A DNA stretch of 6,479 nt from Acidobacteriota bacterium (lineage in GTDB: Bacteria > Acidobacteriota > Terriglobia > Terriglobales > Acidobacteriaceae): positions 1-6,479 of the forward strand of contig JAKAAZ010000200.1 in assembly GCA_021802085.1 (NCBI GenBank), written 5' to 3'. Position 1 is the first letter of the stretch, and every line of letters begins with the position of its first letter. This document shows positions 1 to 6,364 of the stretch, one piece after another. The position numbers and the translations under genes were made by a program. Under the pieces are notes generated by a model. That model worked only from the letters and a program-made list of their open reading frames with translations. It was not told where the DNA came from and searched no databases.

Positions 1-138
1 GCGGATGCGAGCGGGCGCGCTTCCGTAGTAGCTCTTGAACACGCGGGAGAAATGATACGGATCGGAGAAGCCGACGTATGCAGCGGCATGCGTCACGCTC
101 GCGCCAGTCCCCACCAGCAGGGATGCCGCCTCAGCCAT
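1..138 (-). pseudogene. AraC-family regulator, 5'-truncated C-terminal fragment, running off the window
   Basis: The minus strand from base 138 to base 1 reads as 46 uninterrupted codons. They match the second helix-turn-helix of the AraC/XylS DNA-binding domain: an EAASLLVGTGASV stretch, then VGFSDPYHFSRVFK and a YYGSAPARIR ending. The family fold needs about 100 residues with two helix-turn-helix units, usually preceded by a ligand-binding domain. Here homology begins abruptly at the ATG at 138. The frame stays open a little further, to a stop near 198, but those residues do not resemble the first helix-turn-helix. The space where the rest should lie is occupied by the reductase gene on the other strand. 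I therefore read it as a remnant cut at its 5' side. A functional stand-alone half domain is unlikely. The 3' end is outside the window. Family assignment is firm; pseudogene status is inferred. Confidence 0.72.
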
Positions 139-156
139 ACTATTCTTGCTTCTACA

Positions 157-162
157 TATAAT
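157..162 (+). promoter_or_regulatory. Possible -10 box of the fucose operon
   Basis: A perfect TATAAT lies in the short gap between the AraC remnant and the reductase start. No recognisable TTGACA-like -35 sits 16-18 bases upstream. The predicted transcript would start about 16 bases before the ATG at 185, close to the ribosome binding site. Weak evidence from sequence alone. Confidence 0.25.
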
Positions 163-168
163 CAGGTT

Positions 169-173
169 GGAGG
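169..173 (+). promoter_or_regulatory. Ribosome binding site selecting the ATG at 185
   Basis: GGAGG lies 11 bases before the ATG at 185. The longer reading of the reductase would start at a TTG at 146 with no Shine-Dalgarno sequence. It would add a 13-residue leader (MLLHIIRLEVWFQ) that is not part of the AKR fold. The site therefore favours 185. Confidence 0.6.
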
Positions 174-184
174 TTTGGTTCCAA

Positions 185-1207
185 ATGGCGGAGCTTCAAC
201 AAACGATTGATCCAGCGCTGGTGCCGAGGCGCACGCTTGCGAGCGGTGCGCAAATTCCGGTGATAGGACTGGGCACCTTTGGCTCCGATCACGTGAGTGC
301 AACGCAGATTGCCGCAGCTGTTCTCGATGCGGCGAGGATTGGCTATCGCCATTTCGATTGTGCCGCAGTCTACGGCAATGAACCGCTCATCGGCGATGCG
401 CTCCAGTCCATTTGGAACTCACTTGCGCCGCGCGAAGAATTCTGGATCACGTCCAAACTCTGGAACGATAAGCACGCAGCCAAAGACGTCATCCCGTCGT
501 GTAAGCAATCCCTCCGAGACCTCAAACTGGAGTATCTCGACCTCTATCTTGTCCACTGGCCATTCCCGAATTTTCACGCGCCCGGCTGCGATATCGATTC
601 GCGGAGTCCGGATGCGCGTCCCTACATCCACGCGCAATTCATGGAGACCTGGGGTGAGATGGAGAGGCTGGTGGAACAGGGGTTGGTCCGTCATATTGGA
701 ACATCGAATATGACCATTCCAAAACTCGATTTGCTTCTCAAAGACGCTCGCGTTCGGCCCGTTTGCAACGAGATGGAACTGCATCCTCACTTTCAGCAGC
801 ATGACTTCCTTGACTATCTCTTTAAAAAGCAGATTCAGCCCATCGGCTTTTGCCCGCTTGGTTCGCCCTGGCGTCCGGAAAGAGACCGGACGCCAGAGGA
901 CACCTCACCCCTGGAAGATCCTGTTATTTGCGCCATCGCGGACGAGCATCATGTCCATCCCGCTGAAATCTGCCTCAAGTGGGCGGTACAGCGAGGCGAG
1001 GTCGTGATTCCGTTCTCAGTCAATCCTCGCAACTACGCGGCAAACCTGCGCGCGGTGGTGGAGAATCCACTCACGCCGGAGGAGATGGGAAGGATCGCCG
1101 CAGCGGATCGTCGCTGCCGATTGATCAAAGGCCAGGTTTTTCTATGGAAACAGAACCAGTCCTGGGAAGACCTCTGGGATGAAACAGGAGCGATCACGCC
1201 TGCATGA
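185..1207 (+). CDS. Aldo/keto reductase, aldose-reductase-like (AKR superfamily)
   Basis: A cytoplasmic NAD(P)H-dependent oxidoreductase of 340 residues, close to the usual AKR length of 300-340. The family's catalytic tetrad is visible: D58 and Y63 in GYRHFDCAAVYGNE, K91 in ITSKLW and H124 in YLVHWPF. Other family marks are IPVIGLGTF near residue 24, GTSN at 172, CNEMELHPHFQ at 194 and PLGS at 224. The cofactor loop is unusual: the common IPKS reads IPFS (F277), and the Arg six residues on is N283, so 2'-phosphate contacts of NADPH seem lost. The start at 185 is chosen for its GGAGG. The stop overlaps the next gene's ATG (ATGA), so the two are probably translationally coupled. With FucU and a fucosidase downstream, plausible substrates are L-fucose or L-lactaldehyde. 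The family is certain; the substrate is inferred. Confidence 0.9.
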   Translation: MAELQQTIDPALVPRRTLASGAQIPVIGLGTFGSDHVSATQIAAAVLDAARIGYRHFDCAAVYGNEPLIGDALQSIWNSLAPREEFWITSKLWNDKHAAKDVIPSCKQSLRDLKLEYLDLYLVHWPFPNFHAPGCDIDSRSPDARPYIHAQFMETWGEMERLVEQGLVRHIGTSNMTIPKLDLLLKDARVRPVCNEMELHPHFQQHDFLDYLFKKQIQPIGFCPLGSPWRPERDRTPEDTSPLEDPVICAIADEHHVHPAEICLKWAVQRGEVVIPFSVNPRNYAANLRAVVENPLTPEEMGRIAAADRRCRLIKGQVFLWKQNQSWEDLWDETGAITPA

Positions 1208-2313
1208 CCATCACGGGAGAAACTTTGAAAACCGATGCACAAGAGGAATCGGAAGTGGAGATGCAGGGAGCTGTGCTTCCCGGCAACAGTACTGCGGAAC
1301 TCCGCCGGTTCGCGGTGCCTGAGCCGAGTTGGGGACAGGTTCTGCTTCGCATGAAGTCCTCCACCATCTGTGGCTCCGACATCCGGGCCATCTATCGTGA
1401 ACATCTCGGAAAGGGACCGGAAGGCTACCAGGGAGTGATCGCGGGGCATGAGCCTTGCGGTCAAATCGTGAAGACGGGACCGGGCTGCCGCCGCTTCACC
1501 GTTGGAGATCGCGTGATCGTCTATCACATCTCCGGCTGCGGCCTATGCAACGACTGTCGTCGCGGATACATGATCTCCTGCACCAGCGAGCAGTACCGCC
1601 GTGCCTACGGGTGGCAGCGAGATGGCGGCATGGCCGACTATCTTCTCGCGGAAGAGAAAGACCTGGTCTTTCTGCCCGATGCGCTCTCCTACACCGATGG
1701 CGCGCAGGTGGCTTGCGGCTTCGGCACGGCCTACGAAGGGCTGGAGAAAATCGGACTCAGCGGAAATGATGCCGTGCTCATCACTGGTCTCGGCCCGGTC
1801 GGGCTCGCTGCCGCCGCGCTCTGCCGCAAATTGGGTGCTCAGCGAATTTTTGGCATTGACCTTTTGCCGGGCCGACTGCAGTTGGCCTGCGATCTTGGCC
1901 TCTGCGATGAGGCTATTCCGTCCGGCCCGGAGAATGTTTCTGAAATTTTGGCGCTGACCGCGGGGCACGGAGTCGAGCGCGCCATCGAATGTTCCGGCCA
2001 CCACGAGGCGCGCGCCACAGCCATCCGCGCCACCCGCCGCTGGGGTCGCATTGTCCTGCTAGGAGAAGGCGGCACGGTTCAGTTCCAGCCATCTGCCGAT
2101 CTCATGCATGACCAGAAGACGATCTACGGCTCCTGGGTCACATCCATCTGGAAAATGGAAGAACTCATCGAGCGTCTCGTGCGCTGGCAACTGTTTCCAT
2201 CGCGCCTTGTCACCCACCGCTTTCCGCTCGCCCGCGTCGACGAAGCCTATGCTCTGATGGCCTCCGGTCGCTGTGGCAAAGTCGCCGTCTGTTTCGATGA
2301 GGAGCTTCGCTAG
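1204..2313 (+). CDS. Zinc-dependent medium-chain alcohol/polyol dehydrogenase (MDR superfamily)
   Basis: A cytoplasmic NAD-type alcohol dehydrogenase of 369 residues. The N-terminal GroES-like domain carries the catalytic zinc ligands C56 (CGSD) and H82-E83 (GHE). It also has a complete structural-zinc set, C112, C115, C118 and C126. The Rossmann domain has GLGPVG at 195-200 and an acidic D219 at the end of the second strand (FGIDL), which in this family favours NAD over NADP. The start overlaps the reductase stop by ATGA. An ATG at 1261 (residue 20) is a serious alternative, because the fold begins there (MQGAVLPGN) and a purine-rich GGAAGTGGAG precedes it. Relatives include sorbitol, xylitol and threonine dehydrogenases. 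In this operon it could oxidise L-fucose, a fucitol or another fucose-derived alcohol. Superfamily is certain, substrate unknown. Confidence 0.9.
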   Translation: MTITGETLKTDAQEESEVEMQGAVLPGNSTAELRRFAVPEPSWGQVLLRMKSSTICGSDIRAIYREHLGKGPEGYQGVIAGHEPCGQIVKTGPGCRRFTVGDRVIVYHISGCGLCNDCRRGYMISCTSEQYRRAYGWQRDGGMADYLLAEEKDLVFLPDALSYTDGAQVACGFGTAYEGLEKIGLSGNDAVLITGLGPVGLAAAALCRKLGAQRIFGIDLLPGRLQLACDLGLCDEAIPSGPENVSEILALTAGHGVERAIECSGHHEARATAIRATRRWGRIVLLGEGGTVQFQPSADLMHDQKTIYGSWVTSIWKMEELIERLVRWQLFPSRLVTHRFPLARVDEAYALMASGRCGKVAVCFDEELR

Positions 2314-2739
2314 ATGCTGAAAGGAATCTCGCCCGCAGTCAGTCCCGACCTACTCAAGATCTTGTGTGAAATGGGTCACGGAGATGAAATTGTGCTCGCC
2401 GACTCGAACTTTCCCGGCGCAAGCATCGCAAAGCGCCTCGTCCGCGCCGATGGGTTGCCGATCAAGACCATTCTCGAAGCCATCCTTCCACTCTTTGTGC
2501 TGGACCGCTATGCCGATCCACTCATCATGATGCAGGCGATTTCCGGCGACAAACTCGATCCCGCGGTGGAAGCCGATTATATGCAGGTTGTGCGGCGCCA
2601 TCAACCGGATGCGGCTGCGCCCGTCCGCGTCGAAAGAAATGCATTCTACGAGCGCTCAAGCCATGCCTTCTGCGTCGTCATGACGGGTGAACTGCGCGTT
2701 TACGGCAATCTCATTCTCAAGAAGGGCGTCATTACATAG
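2314..2739 (+). CDS. fucU: L-fucose mutarotase (RbsD/FucU family)
   Basis: The 141-residue protein matches E. coli FucU in length and nearly end to end as I remember it. It has MLKGISP at the start, the signature MGHGDEI at 20-26 with H22, D30 in the LADSNFP segment, RADGLPI at 44-50, FYER at 111-114, VVMTGE at 121-126 and YGN at 130-132 before LKKGV. FucU interconverts the alpha and beta anomers of L-fucose in the cytoplasm, so the pool released by fucosidases can feed anomer-specific enzymes. The ATG directly follows the dehydrogenase stop codon. Its ribosome binding site, GAGGAG at 2299-2304, lies inside the end of that gene, so the two are co-transcribed. It is the best pointer to the operon's sugar. 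Ribose pyranase (RbsD) is the related alternative, but the signature motifs fit FucU better. Confidence 0.93.
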   Translation: MLKGISPAVSPDLLKILCEMGHGDEIVLADSNFPGASIAKRLVRADGLPIKTILEAILPLFVLDRYADPLIMMQAISGDKLDPAVEADYMQVVRRHQPDAAAPVRVERNAFYERSSHAFCVVMTGELRVYGNLILKKGVIT

Positions 2740-2767
2740 CCCGAAAAAATGCAGTAGCTTTATTTCG

Positions 2768-2772
2768 AGGAG
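2768..2772 (+). promoter_or_regulatory. Ribosome binding site selecting the ATG at 2781
   Basis: AGGAG, within GAGGAGAAG, lies 8 bases before the ATG at 2781. A TTG immediately upstream (2778) would extend the frame by one codon. The ATG is the ordinary choice, and it puts the twin arginines at residues 3-4. Confidence 0.65.
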
Positions 2773-2780
2773 AAGCATTG

Positions 2781-4589
2781 ATGCAACGGAGAGATTTCTG
2801 CAAGCTGATGGCGGCTGCGGCAGCCGGAACGGCTGTGCCGGGCGTGGGGCAAACAGAGGACGCGGCGCAATCGTCAATATTCCATGCCTTCGACACTTTT
2901 ACCGAAGACTACGCCAATTTCTGTGCGACGCCGGCGGACCGGAGAATTTTCTATGCGCTGCAAAATGGAAAATTTGCCAAAGAAAAACTTGACGAAAGAG
3001 CGTGGCAGCCGACCGGCTGGGGTAAGCCTCCGAGTCTGCCCATTCCGGGCGGATCATGGGATGGCGTGCCCATGGAATCTCCAATCGCCGACTTAGGTGG
3101 GAGCGGTCCATACAAGCCCACCTGGGATTCCTTGCTGCAGTACGATGTCCCGGAGTGGTATCGCGATGCTAAGTTCGGCATGTGGGCTCATTGGAGCCCA
3201 CAGTGCGTACCTGAGGCGGGAGATTGGTATGCTCGCCAAATGTACATGCAGAATTCCGCCGATTCCGACGACTATAACTATCAATTGGAACATTATGGTC
3301 ATCCTTCCCGCTTCGGATACAAAGATCTGTGTCCACAGTGGACGCTGCTGAACTGGGAACCCGATGAGCTGATCGAGCGTTATAAAAAAGCGGGCGCGCG
3401 GCTGTTTATTGCGTTGGCCAACCATCATGACGGCTTTGATACCTGGGACTCGAAACATCAGCCATGGAATGCCGCCAGCATCGGCCCCCATCGCGATGTT
3501 GTCGGCATTTGGGCGGCAGCGGCGCGCAAGCAGGGGATGCGATTCGGCGTCACTGTCCACCAGGCGCGCAACTGGTGGTGGTTTCAGACATCCCATGGCG
3601 CTGACAAAACCGGGCCCCTCGCGGGCGTTCCGTATGATGGCGATCTCACCGCAGCCCAAGGCAAAGGCCAGTGGTGGGAGGGGTACGATCCGCAACGGCT
3701 CTACGGGGCCAAGCACCCCACCGATGCGTTGCCTGACATTTCCTATGTGAAGAACTTCTACGACCGCACTCGCGATTTGATCGATCAGCACGATCCCGAT
3801 TTGCTCTACTTCGACAATTCGCTGCTTCCACTGGGATGGGGCGGCATGAACATCGGCTCGTACTTCTACAACCACAATCTGACGACCCACGGCGGAAAGC
3901 TGGAAGCCGTCATCAATGTCAAACAGGTACCGGACCGCCTGGCAAAGGCGCTGGTGGCCGATTATGAACGCGGTCTCACCAGCCAGATCATGCAGTATCC
4001 TTGGCAGTCTGAGACCTGTATCGGCGACTGGCATTATAATCGCACGCTCTTCGACAAGCCGGGGAAATACGGCGGCTATCTGCAGCCCCAGGACGTCATC
4101 CACTGGCTGATCGACACGGTGAGCAAGAACGGCACGTTCATCCTGAATATCCCAGGCAAGCCTGACGGCACTATCGACAGCAAGGAAATCGCTGTGCTCG
4201 ATGGGATTACCGGCTGGATGCAGGTGAATGGCGAGGCCATCTACGCAACTCGACCATGGAAGATCTTCGGCGAAGGCCCGGACATGGTGAAAAGCGGCTC
4301 CTTTCAAGGTACCAGCGTAAGTAAGCTGGGTTCCCAGGACATTCGATTCACGCGCAACAAAGCGAATACGGCGGTCTATGCGATTATCCTGGGATGGCCT
4401 GGAAAAGAGGCAGCCATTCATGCGTTGGGAACATCCAGTCCGCAGGCTCCGCCCAAAGTCGCGAATGTAGAATTGCTGGGGTATCAGGGGAGGGTTAGGT
4501 TTCAGCAGAGTTCGTCCGCGCTGCGCGTCGAGCTTCCCGCGCTGAAACCATCCGACTACGCAATCGCCCTGAAAGTTTCTTTTGCATAA
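2781..4589 (+). CDS. Tat-exported alpha-L-fucosidase, GH29 family
   Basis: A 602-residue retaining glycosidase predicted to remove terminal alpha-L-fucose from glycans. Residues 1-24 form a Tat-type signal: QRRDFCK, an Ala-rich hydrophobic core, and probable cleavage near GVGQ-TED. An extra N-terminal region (about 30-120) precedes the GH29 barrel. Barrel marks are KFGMWAHWSP at 131-140, the paired histidines in HHDGFDTWDSK at 215-225, and LLYFDN with the likely nucleophile D345. These are followed by PWQSETCIGDWHYN near 407-420 and a VSKNGTFILNIPG strand at 447-459. Residues from about 485 look like the usual C-terminal beta-sandwich. The acid/base residue varies in this family; E411 is a candidate only. 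The gene follows fucU by 41 bases with a good ribosome binding site, so it is probably the operon's last gene. It would act in the periplasm or at the cell surface. The long antisense frame across it is a shadow. Confidence 0.93.
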   Translation: MQRRDFCKLMAAAAAGTAVPGVGQTEDAAQSSIFHAFDTFTEDYANFCATPADRRIFYALQNGKFAKEKLDERAWQPTGWGKPPSLPIPGGSWDGVPMESPIADLGGSGPYKPTWDSLLQYDVPEWYRDAKFGMWAHWSPQCVPEAGDWYARQMYMQNSADSDDYNYQLEHYGHPSRFGYKDLCPQWTLLNWEPDELIERYKKAGARLFIALANHHDGFDTWDSKHQPWNAASIGPHRDVVGIWAAAARKQGMRFGVTVHQARNWWWFQTSHGADKTGPLAGVPYDGDLTAAQGKGQWWEGYDPQRLYGAKHPTDALPDISYVKNFYDRTRDLIDQHDPDLLYFDNSLLPLGWGGMNIGSYFYNHNLTTHGGKLEAVINVKQVPDRLAKALVADYERGLTSQIMQYPWQSETCIGDWHYNRTLFDKPGKYGGYLQPQDVIHWLIDTVSKNGTFILNIPGKPDGTIDSKEIAVLDGITGWMQVNGEAIYATRPWKIFGEGPDMVKSGSFQGTSVSKLGSQDIRFTRNKANTAVYAIILGWPGKEAAIHALGTSSPQAPPKVANVELLGYQGRVRFQQSSSALRVELPALKPSDYAIALKVSFA

Positions 4590-4607
4590 GCATCTGTCGT
4601 CCCCTGA

Positions 4608-4673
4608 TCTACGCGTTCCAGAACGGCTTCGCTCCAGCGCGTTCCTGTCGCCGGAGAGAGAACCTCGCGTAGA
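4608..4673. repeat. Nested inverted repeat in the gap after the fucosidase
   Basis: TCTACGCG at 4608-4615 is perfectly inverted as CGCGTAGA at 4666-4673. Inside lies a second hairpin, CTCCAGCG (4632-4639) against CGCCGGAG (4649-4656), with one mismatch and a 9-base loop. CGCGTTCC is also directly repeated at 4612-4619 and 4638-4645. The structure starts 19 bases after the fucosidase stop. No T-run follows on either strand, so it is not a textbook intrinsic terminator. It could stabilise the mRNA end or be a degenerate terminator. Confidence 0.4.
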
Positions 4674-4711
4674 CAAAATCGACACGCGAGATAAATCGGT
4701 TGAGCCGTCCC

Positions 4712-4721
4712 TATGCGCATA
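4712..4721. promoter_or_regulatory. Palindrome TATGCGCATA at a possible PLC promoter
   Basis: A perfect 10-base palindrome overlaps CATAAT at 4718-4723, a reasonable -10 candidate about 34 bases before the phospholipase start. No good -35 lies at the right distance; a TTGAGC at 4700 is only 12 bases away. The gap suggests the phospholipase has its own promoter, but this site is weakly supported. Confidence 0.2.
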
Positions 4722-4746
4722 ATCACAGTTACAAGCAAAATGTTTT

Positions 4747-4751
4747 AGGAG
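4747..4751 (+). promoter_or_regulatory. Ribosome binding site selecting the ATG at 4757
   Basis: AGGAG sits 5 bases before the ATG at 4757. The frame is open back to 4700, which would add 19 polar residues ahead of the signal peptide. The site and the signal peptide both point to 4757. Confidence 0.65.
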
Positions 4752-4756
4752 TAGCC

Positions 4757-5836
4757 ATGTTTTCGCGACAAATATCTCTGCTAGTGTTACTCCTTTGTCT
4801 CACGATCTGCACGGCAGTAGCTTGCGCCCAGGATAATCAAATCCGCATCAACGAAATTCAGGTCATTGGTACCCACAACAGCTACCACGCCGGCCTGACG
4901 CCCAGCACGGCCAAGCTGTTGCAGGAGAAGAACCCGAAAGCTTTCGATGCGCTCAATTACCGGCATCCGTCGCTGACCAGGCAGCTGGACGAAGGCGTGC
5001 GTCAGTTGGAAATCGACGTGTTTGCCGACACGAAAGGCGGACTATACGCCCATCCCTACAGCGAAAAGATGGTGGCTGCCGCCGGGTTGCCGCCTGACCC
5101 GCCGTATGACCAGAATGGTGTGATGGACAGGCCTGGTTTCAAGGTCTTGCACGTGCAGGACATCGATCAGCGCAGCGTATGCGAGCCTTTTACAGCCTGC
5201 CTGGCGCAGGTACGTGCCTGGTCCAAGGCAAATCCCGGACACTTGCCCATTTTTCTACTCATCGAAACCAAGCAGACTCCATTGAAGGTGGACTTCCCAT
5301 CGGTGCAGCCCGAGCTCTTCACGCCAGAAGTCTTCGATGCGCTGGATAGCGAGATCCGCTCAATCTTTTCGGCAGACGAGCTCATCACCCCGGACGATGT
5401 ACGCGGCCGCTATCCCACACTGAACGCGGCCGCGCGCGCGGGGCAGTGGCCGACGCTCGCAGAAGCGCGAGGCAAGGTCATGTTCCTGATGGATCAAAGG
5501 CCAATGGAACCGGTCTACACCGAAGGTCATCCGAGTCTCCAGGGCCGCGTGCTGTTCACCAACGGAACGCCCGGCGAGCCGGACGCGGCCTTCACCGAGG
5601 CCAACGACGAGACGCCCGAAATCATCGACACACTGGTGCGCGACGGCTACCTGGTGCGTACCCGCACCGATGAAAATACGGTGCAGGCGCGCATGAATGA
5701 CACCACAAGGCGCGATGCGGTCATGAAGAGTGGTGCTCAGATTCTGTCTACCGACTACCCCCGCGGTGAAGCGGCGCCGAGCGGCTTCGCAGTCGAGTTT
5801 CCCGGCGGTGTACTGGCGCGTTGCAACCCATCCTGA
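4757..5836 (+). CDS. Secreted calcium-dependent PI-PLC-like phosphodiesterase (PI-PLC-C1 type)
   Basis: A 359-residue protein with a signal peptide: M1 to about A24, core LLVLLLCL, likely cut after ACA. A lipobox reading at C23 is weaker, because Ala occupies the -3 position. The mature part fits the phosphatidylinositol phospholipase C1 group of TIM-barrel phosphodiesterases. The first active-site His is H40 in IGTHNSYH. LEIDVF carries acidic E85 and D87, probable metal ligands. YAHP (H99) and KVLHVQDID (H132) are candidates for the second His, and LLIETK supplies E170. The end carries the group's GAQILSTDYPRG motif. C142 and C148 could form a disulfide after export. Family members cleave the phosphodiester of inositol phospholipids, but the true substrate here is unknown. 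It is separated from the fucosidase by 167 bases, so operon membership is doubtful. The start is set by the ribosome binding site and the signal peptide. Confidence 0.85.
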   Translation: MFSRQISLLVLLLCLTICTAVACAQDNQIRINEIQVIGTHNSYHAGLTPSTAKLLQEKNPKAFDALNYRHPSLTRQLDEGVRQLEIDVFADTKGGLYAHPYSEKMVAAAGLPPDPPYDQNGVMDRPGFKVLHVQDIDQRSVCEPFTACLAQVRAWSKANPGHLPIFLLIETKQTPLKVDFPSVQPELFTPEVFDALDSEIRSIFSADELITPDDVRGRYPTLNAAARAGQWPTLAEARGKVMFLMDQRPMEPVYTEGHPSLQGRVLFTNGTPGEPDAAFTEANDETPEIIDTLVRDGYLVRTRTDENTVQARMNDTTRRDAVMKSGAQILSTDYPRGEAAPSGFAVEFPGGVLARCNPS

Positions 5837-5847
5837 AAGCTCCTGGA

Positions 5848-5859
5848 TGCGTCGACGCA
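5848..5859. repeat. 12-base perfect palindrome after the phospholipase stop
   Basis: TGCGTCGACGCA begins 11 bases after the phospholipase stop codon, and a small CTTC/GAAG hairpin follows. There is no T-run. It may act as a weak terminator or mark the junction with the decayed gene next to it. Confidence 0.3.
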
Positions 5860-5888
5860 CTTCTTGAGTCGAAGCGGTAAGCGCCCAG

Positions 5889-6026
5889 AACATACCGAAC
5901 GCAATCCGCACCGAGTTGCTTGATCGCGCTGAATGCGCCATCGTGAACGACAGATCCTCGGTTCAGCATAGGATTGACGACGACCTGAAAGGTCGGGGTG
6001 GAACGCGACACGATCAGTACCTTGTT
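5889..6026 (-). pseudogene. Remnant of a glycosidase N-terminus (GH39-like, from memory)
   Basis: On the minus strand, the frame opened by the GTG at 6011-6009 reads VSRSTPTFQVVVNPMLNRG, then SVVHDGAFSAIKQLGADCVRYV, ending at 5889. This resembles the N-terminus of large exported glycosidases I remember from Acidobacteriota. There the same block (VVVNP...RGS..HD.A...LGADYVRYVPW) opens the catalytic domain and is followed by LPYPRLAVAELEPP. Here the match stops at VRYV, and the downstream residues (LGAYRFDSRSAS) are unlike the family. Upstream, an in-frame TGA at 6027-6029 cuts it off with no signal peptide. So only about 40 recognisable residues of a protein of many hundreds remain. The break lies about 50 bases beyond the phospholipase stop. 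That this is once-coding sequence is fairly convincing; the GH39-like label is recollection and needs a search. Confidence 0.5.
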
Positions 6027-6257
6027 TCAATCCACTATGACTTTAGGCGCCCGGTTTGTGCAAGGCAAGCTGTCACCCCCGAAAGAAGTACAATCAGCCA
6101 CAGGCAGAGCTTGCACGGCCAACCGTATACGCTATGACGAGACAACCGAGTTGACTTATTTCTCTCTGATAGACGACTTTGCATGGAAAGAACTGTAGCC
6201 TTGATTTCCTCATGATGCTATCCCTGCCGATTTCGAAGAAGTTACTTTGAGAAATCC

Positions 6258-6271
6258 AACCTAGTCAGGTT
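6258..6271. repeat. Inverted repeat AACCT-AGTC-AGGTT
   Basis: Five-base arms around a 4-base centre. Read on the minus strand it is AACCT-GACT-AGGTT, which shares the form ACCT-GACT-AGGT with the palindrome at 6365-6379. It may be an operator-type site for a dimeric regulator. Confidence 0.3.
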
Positions 6272-6364
6272 AGCCGTCAATACAGATCTCTTGCTTCACT
6301 ACTTGCAATTCGCGACGTTGTTCTTAACGTTGGTTGACAGTTCATATTTTGGATGATGGGTATT

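Noticed and set aside
3093..4685. 530-codon open frame antisense to the fucosidase
   Set aside because: Its translation has no recognisable domain and overlaps the clearly real GH29 gene over almost its whole length. Long antisense frames are common opposite GC-rich genes.
5360..5941. 193-codon minus-strand frame under the phospholipase
   Set aside because: It is a shadow of the phospholipase gene. The recognisable minus-strand similarity beyond 5836 lies in a different frame.
6024..6035. GTTTCAATCCAC, resembling the end of a type I CRISPR repeat
   Set aside because: It occurs once in the window, with no second copy at repeat-spacer distance and no cas gene. A chance match is more likely.
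5998..6198. 66-codon plus-strand frame (ends in SLIDDFAWKEL)
   Set aside because: It has a poor start, no ribosome binding site and no motif I recognise, and it overlaps the minus-strand glycosidase remnant. Kept out of the gene list.
143..6297. TCTTGCTTC found near both borders (about 143-152 and 6289-6297) as a possible target-site duplication
   Set aside because: A 9-base match across more than 6 kb is readily expected by chance, and the copies do not sit exactly at the two gene breakpoints.
6334..6339. TTGACA as a promoter -35
   Set aside because: No TATAAT-like element lies 16-18 bases downstream, and no plus-strand gene follows in the window.
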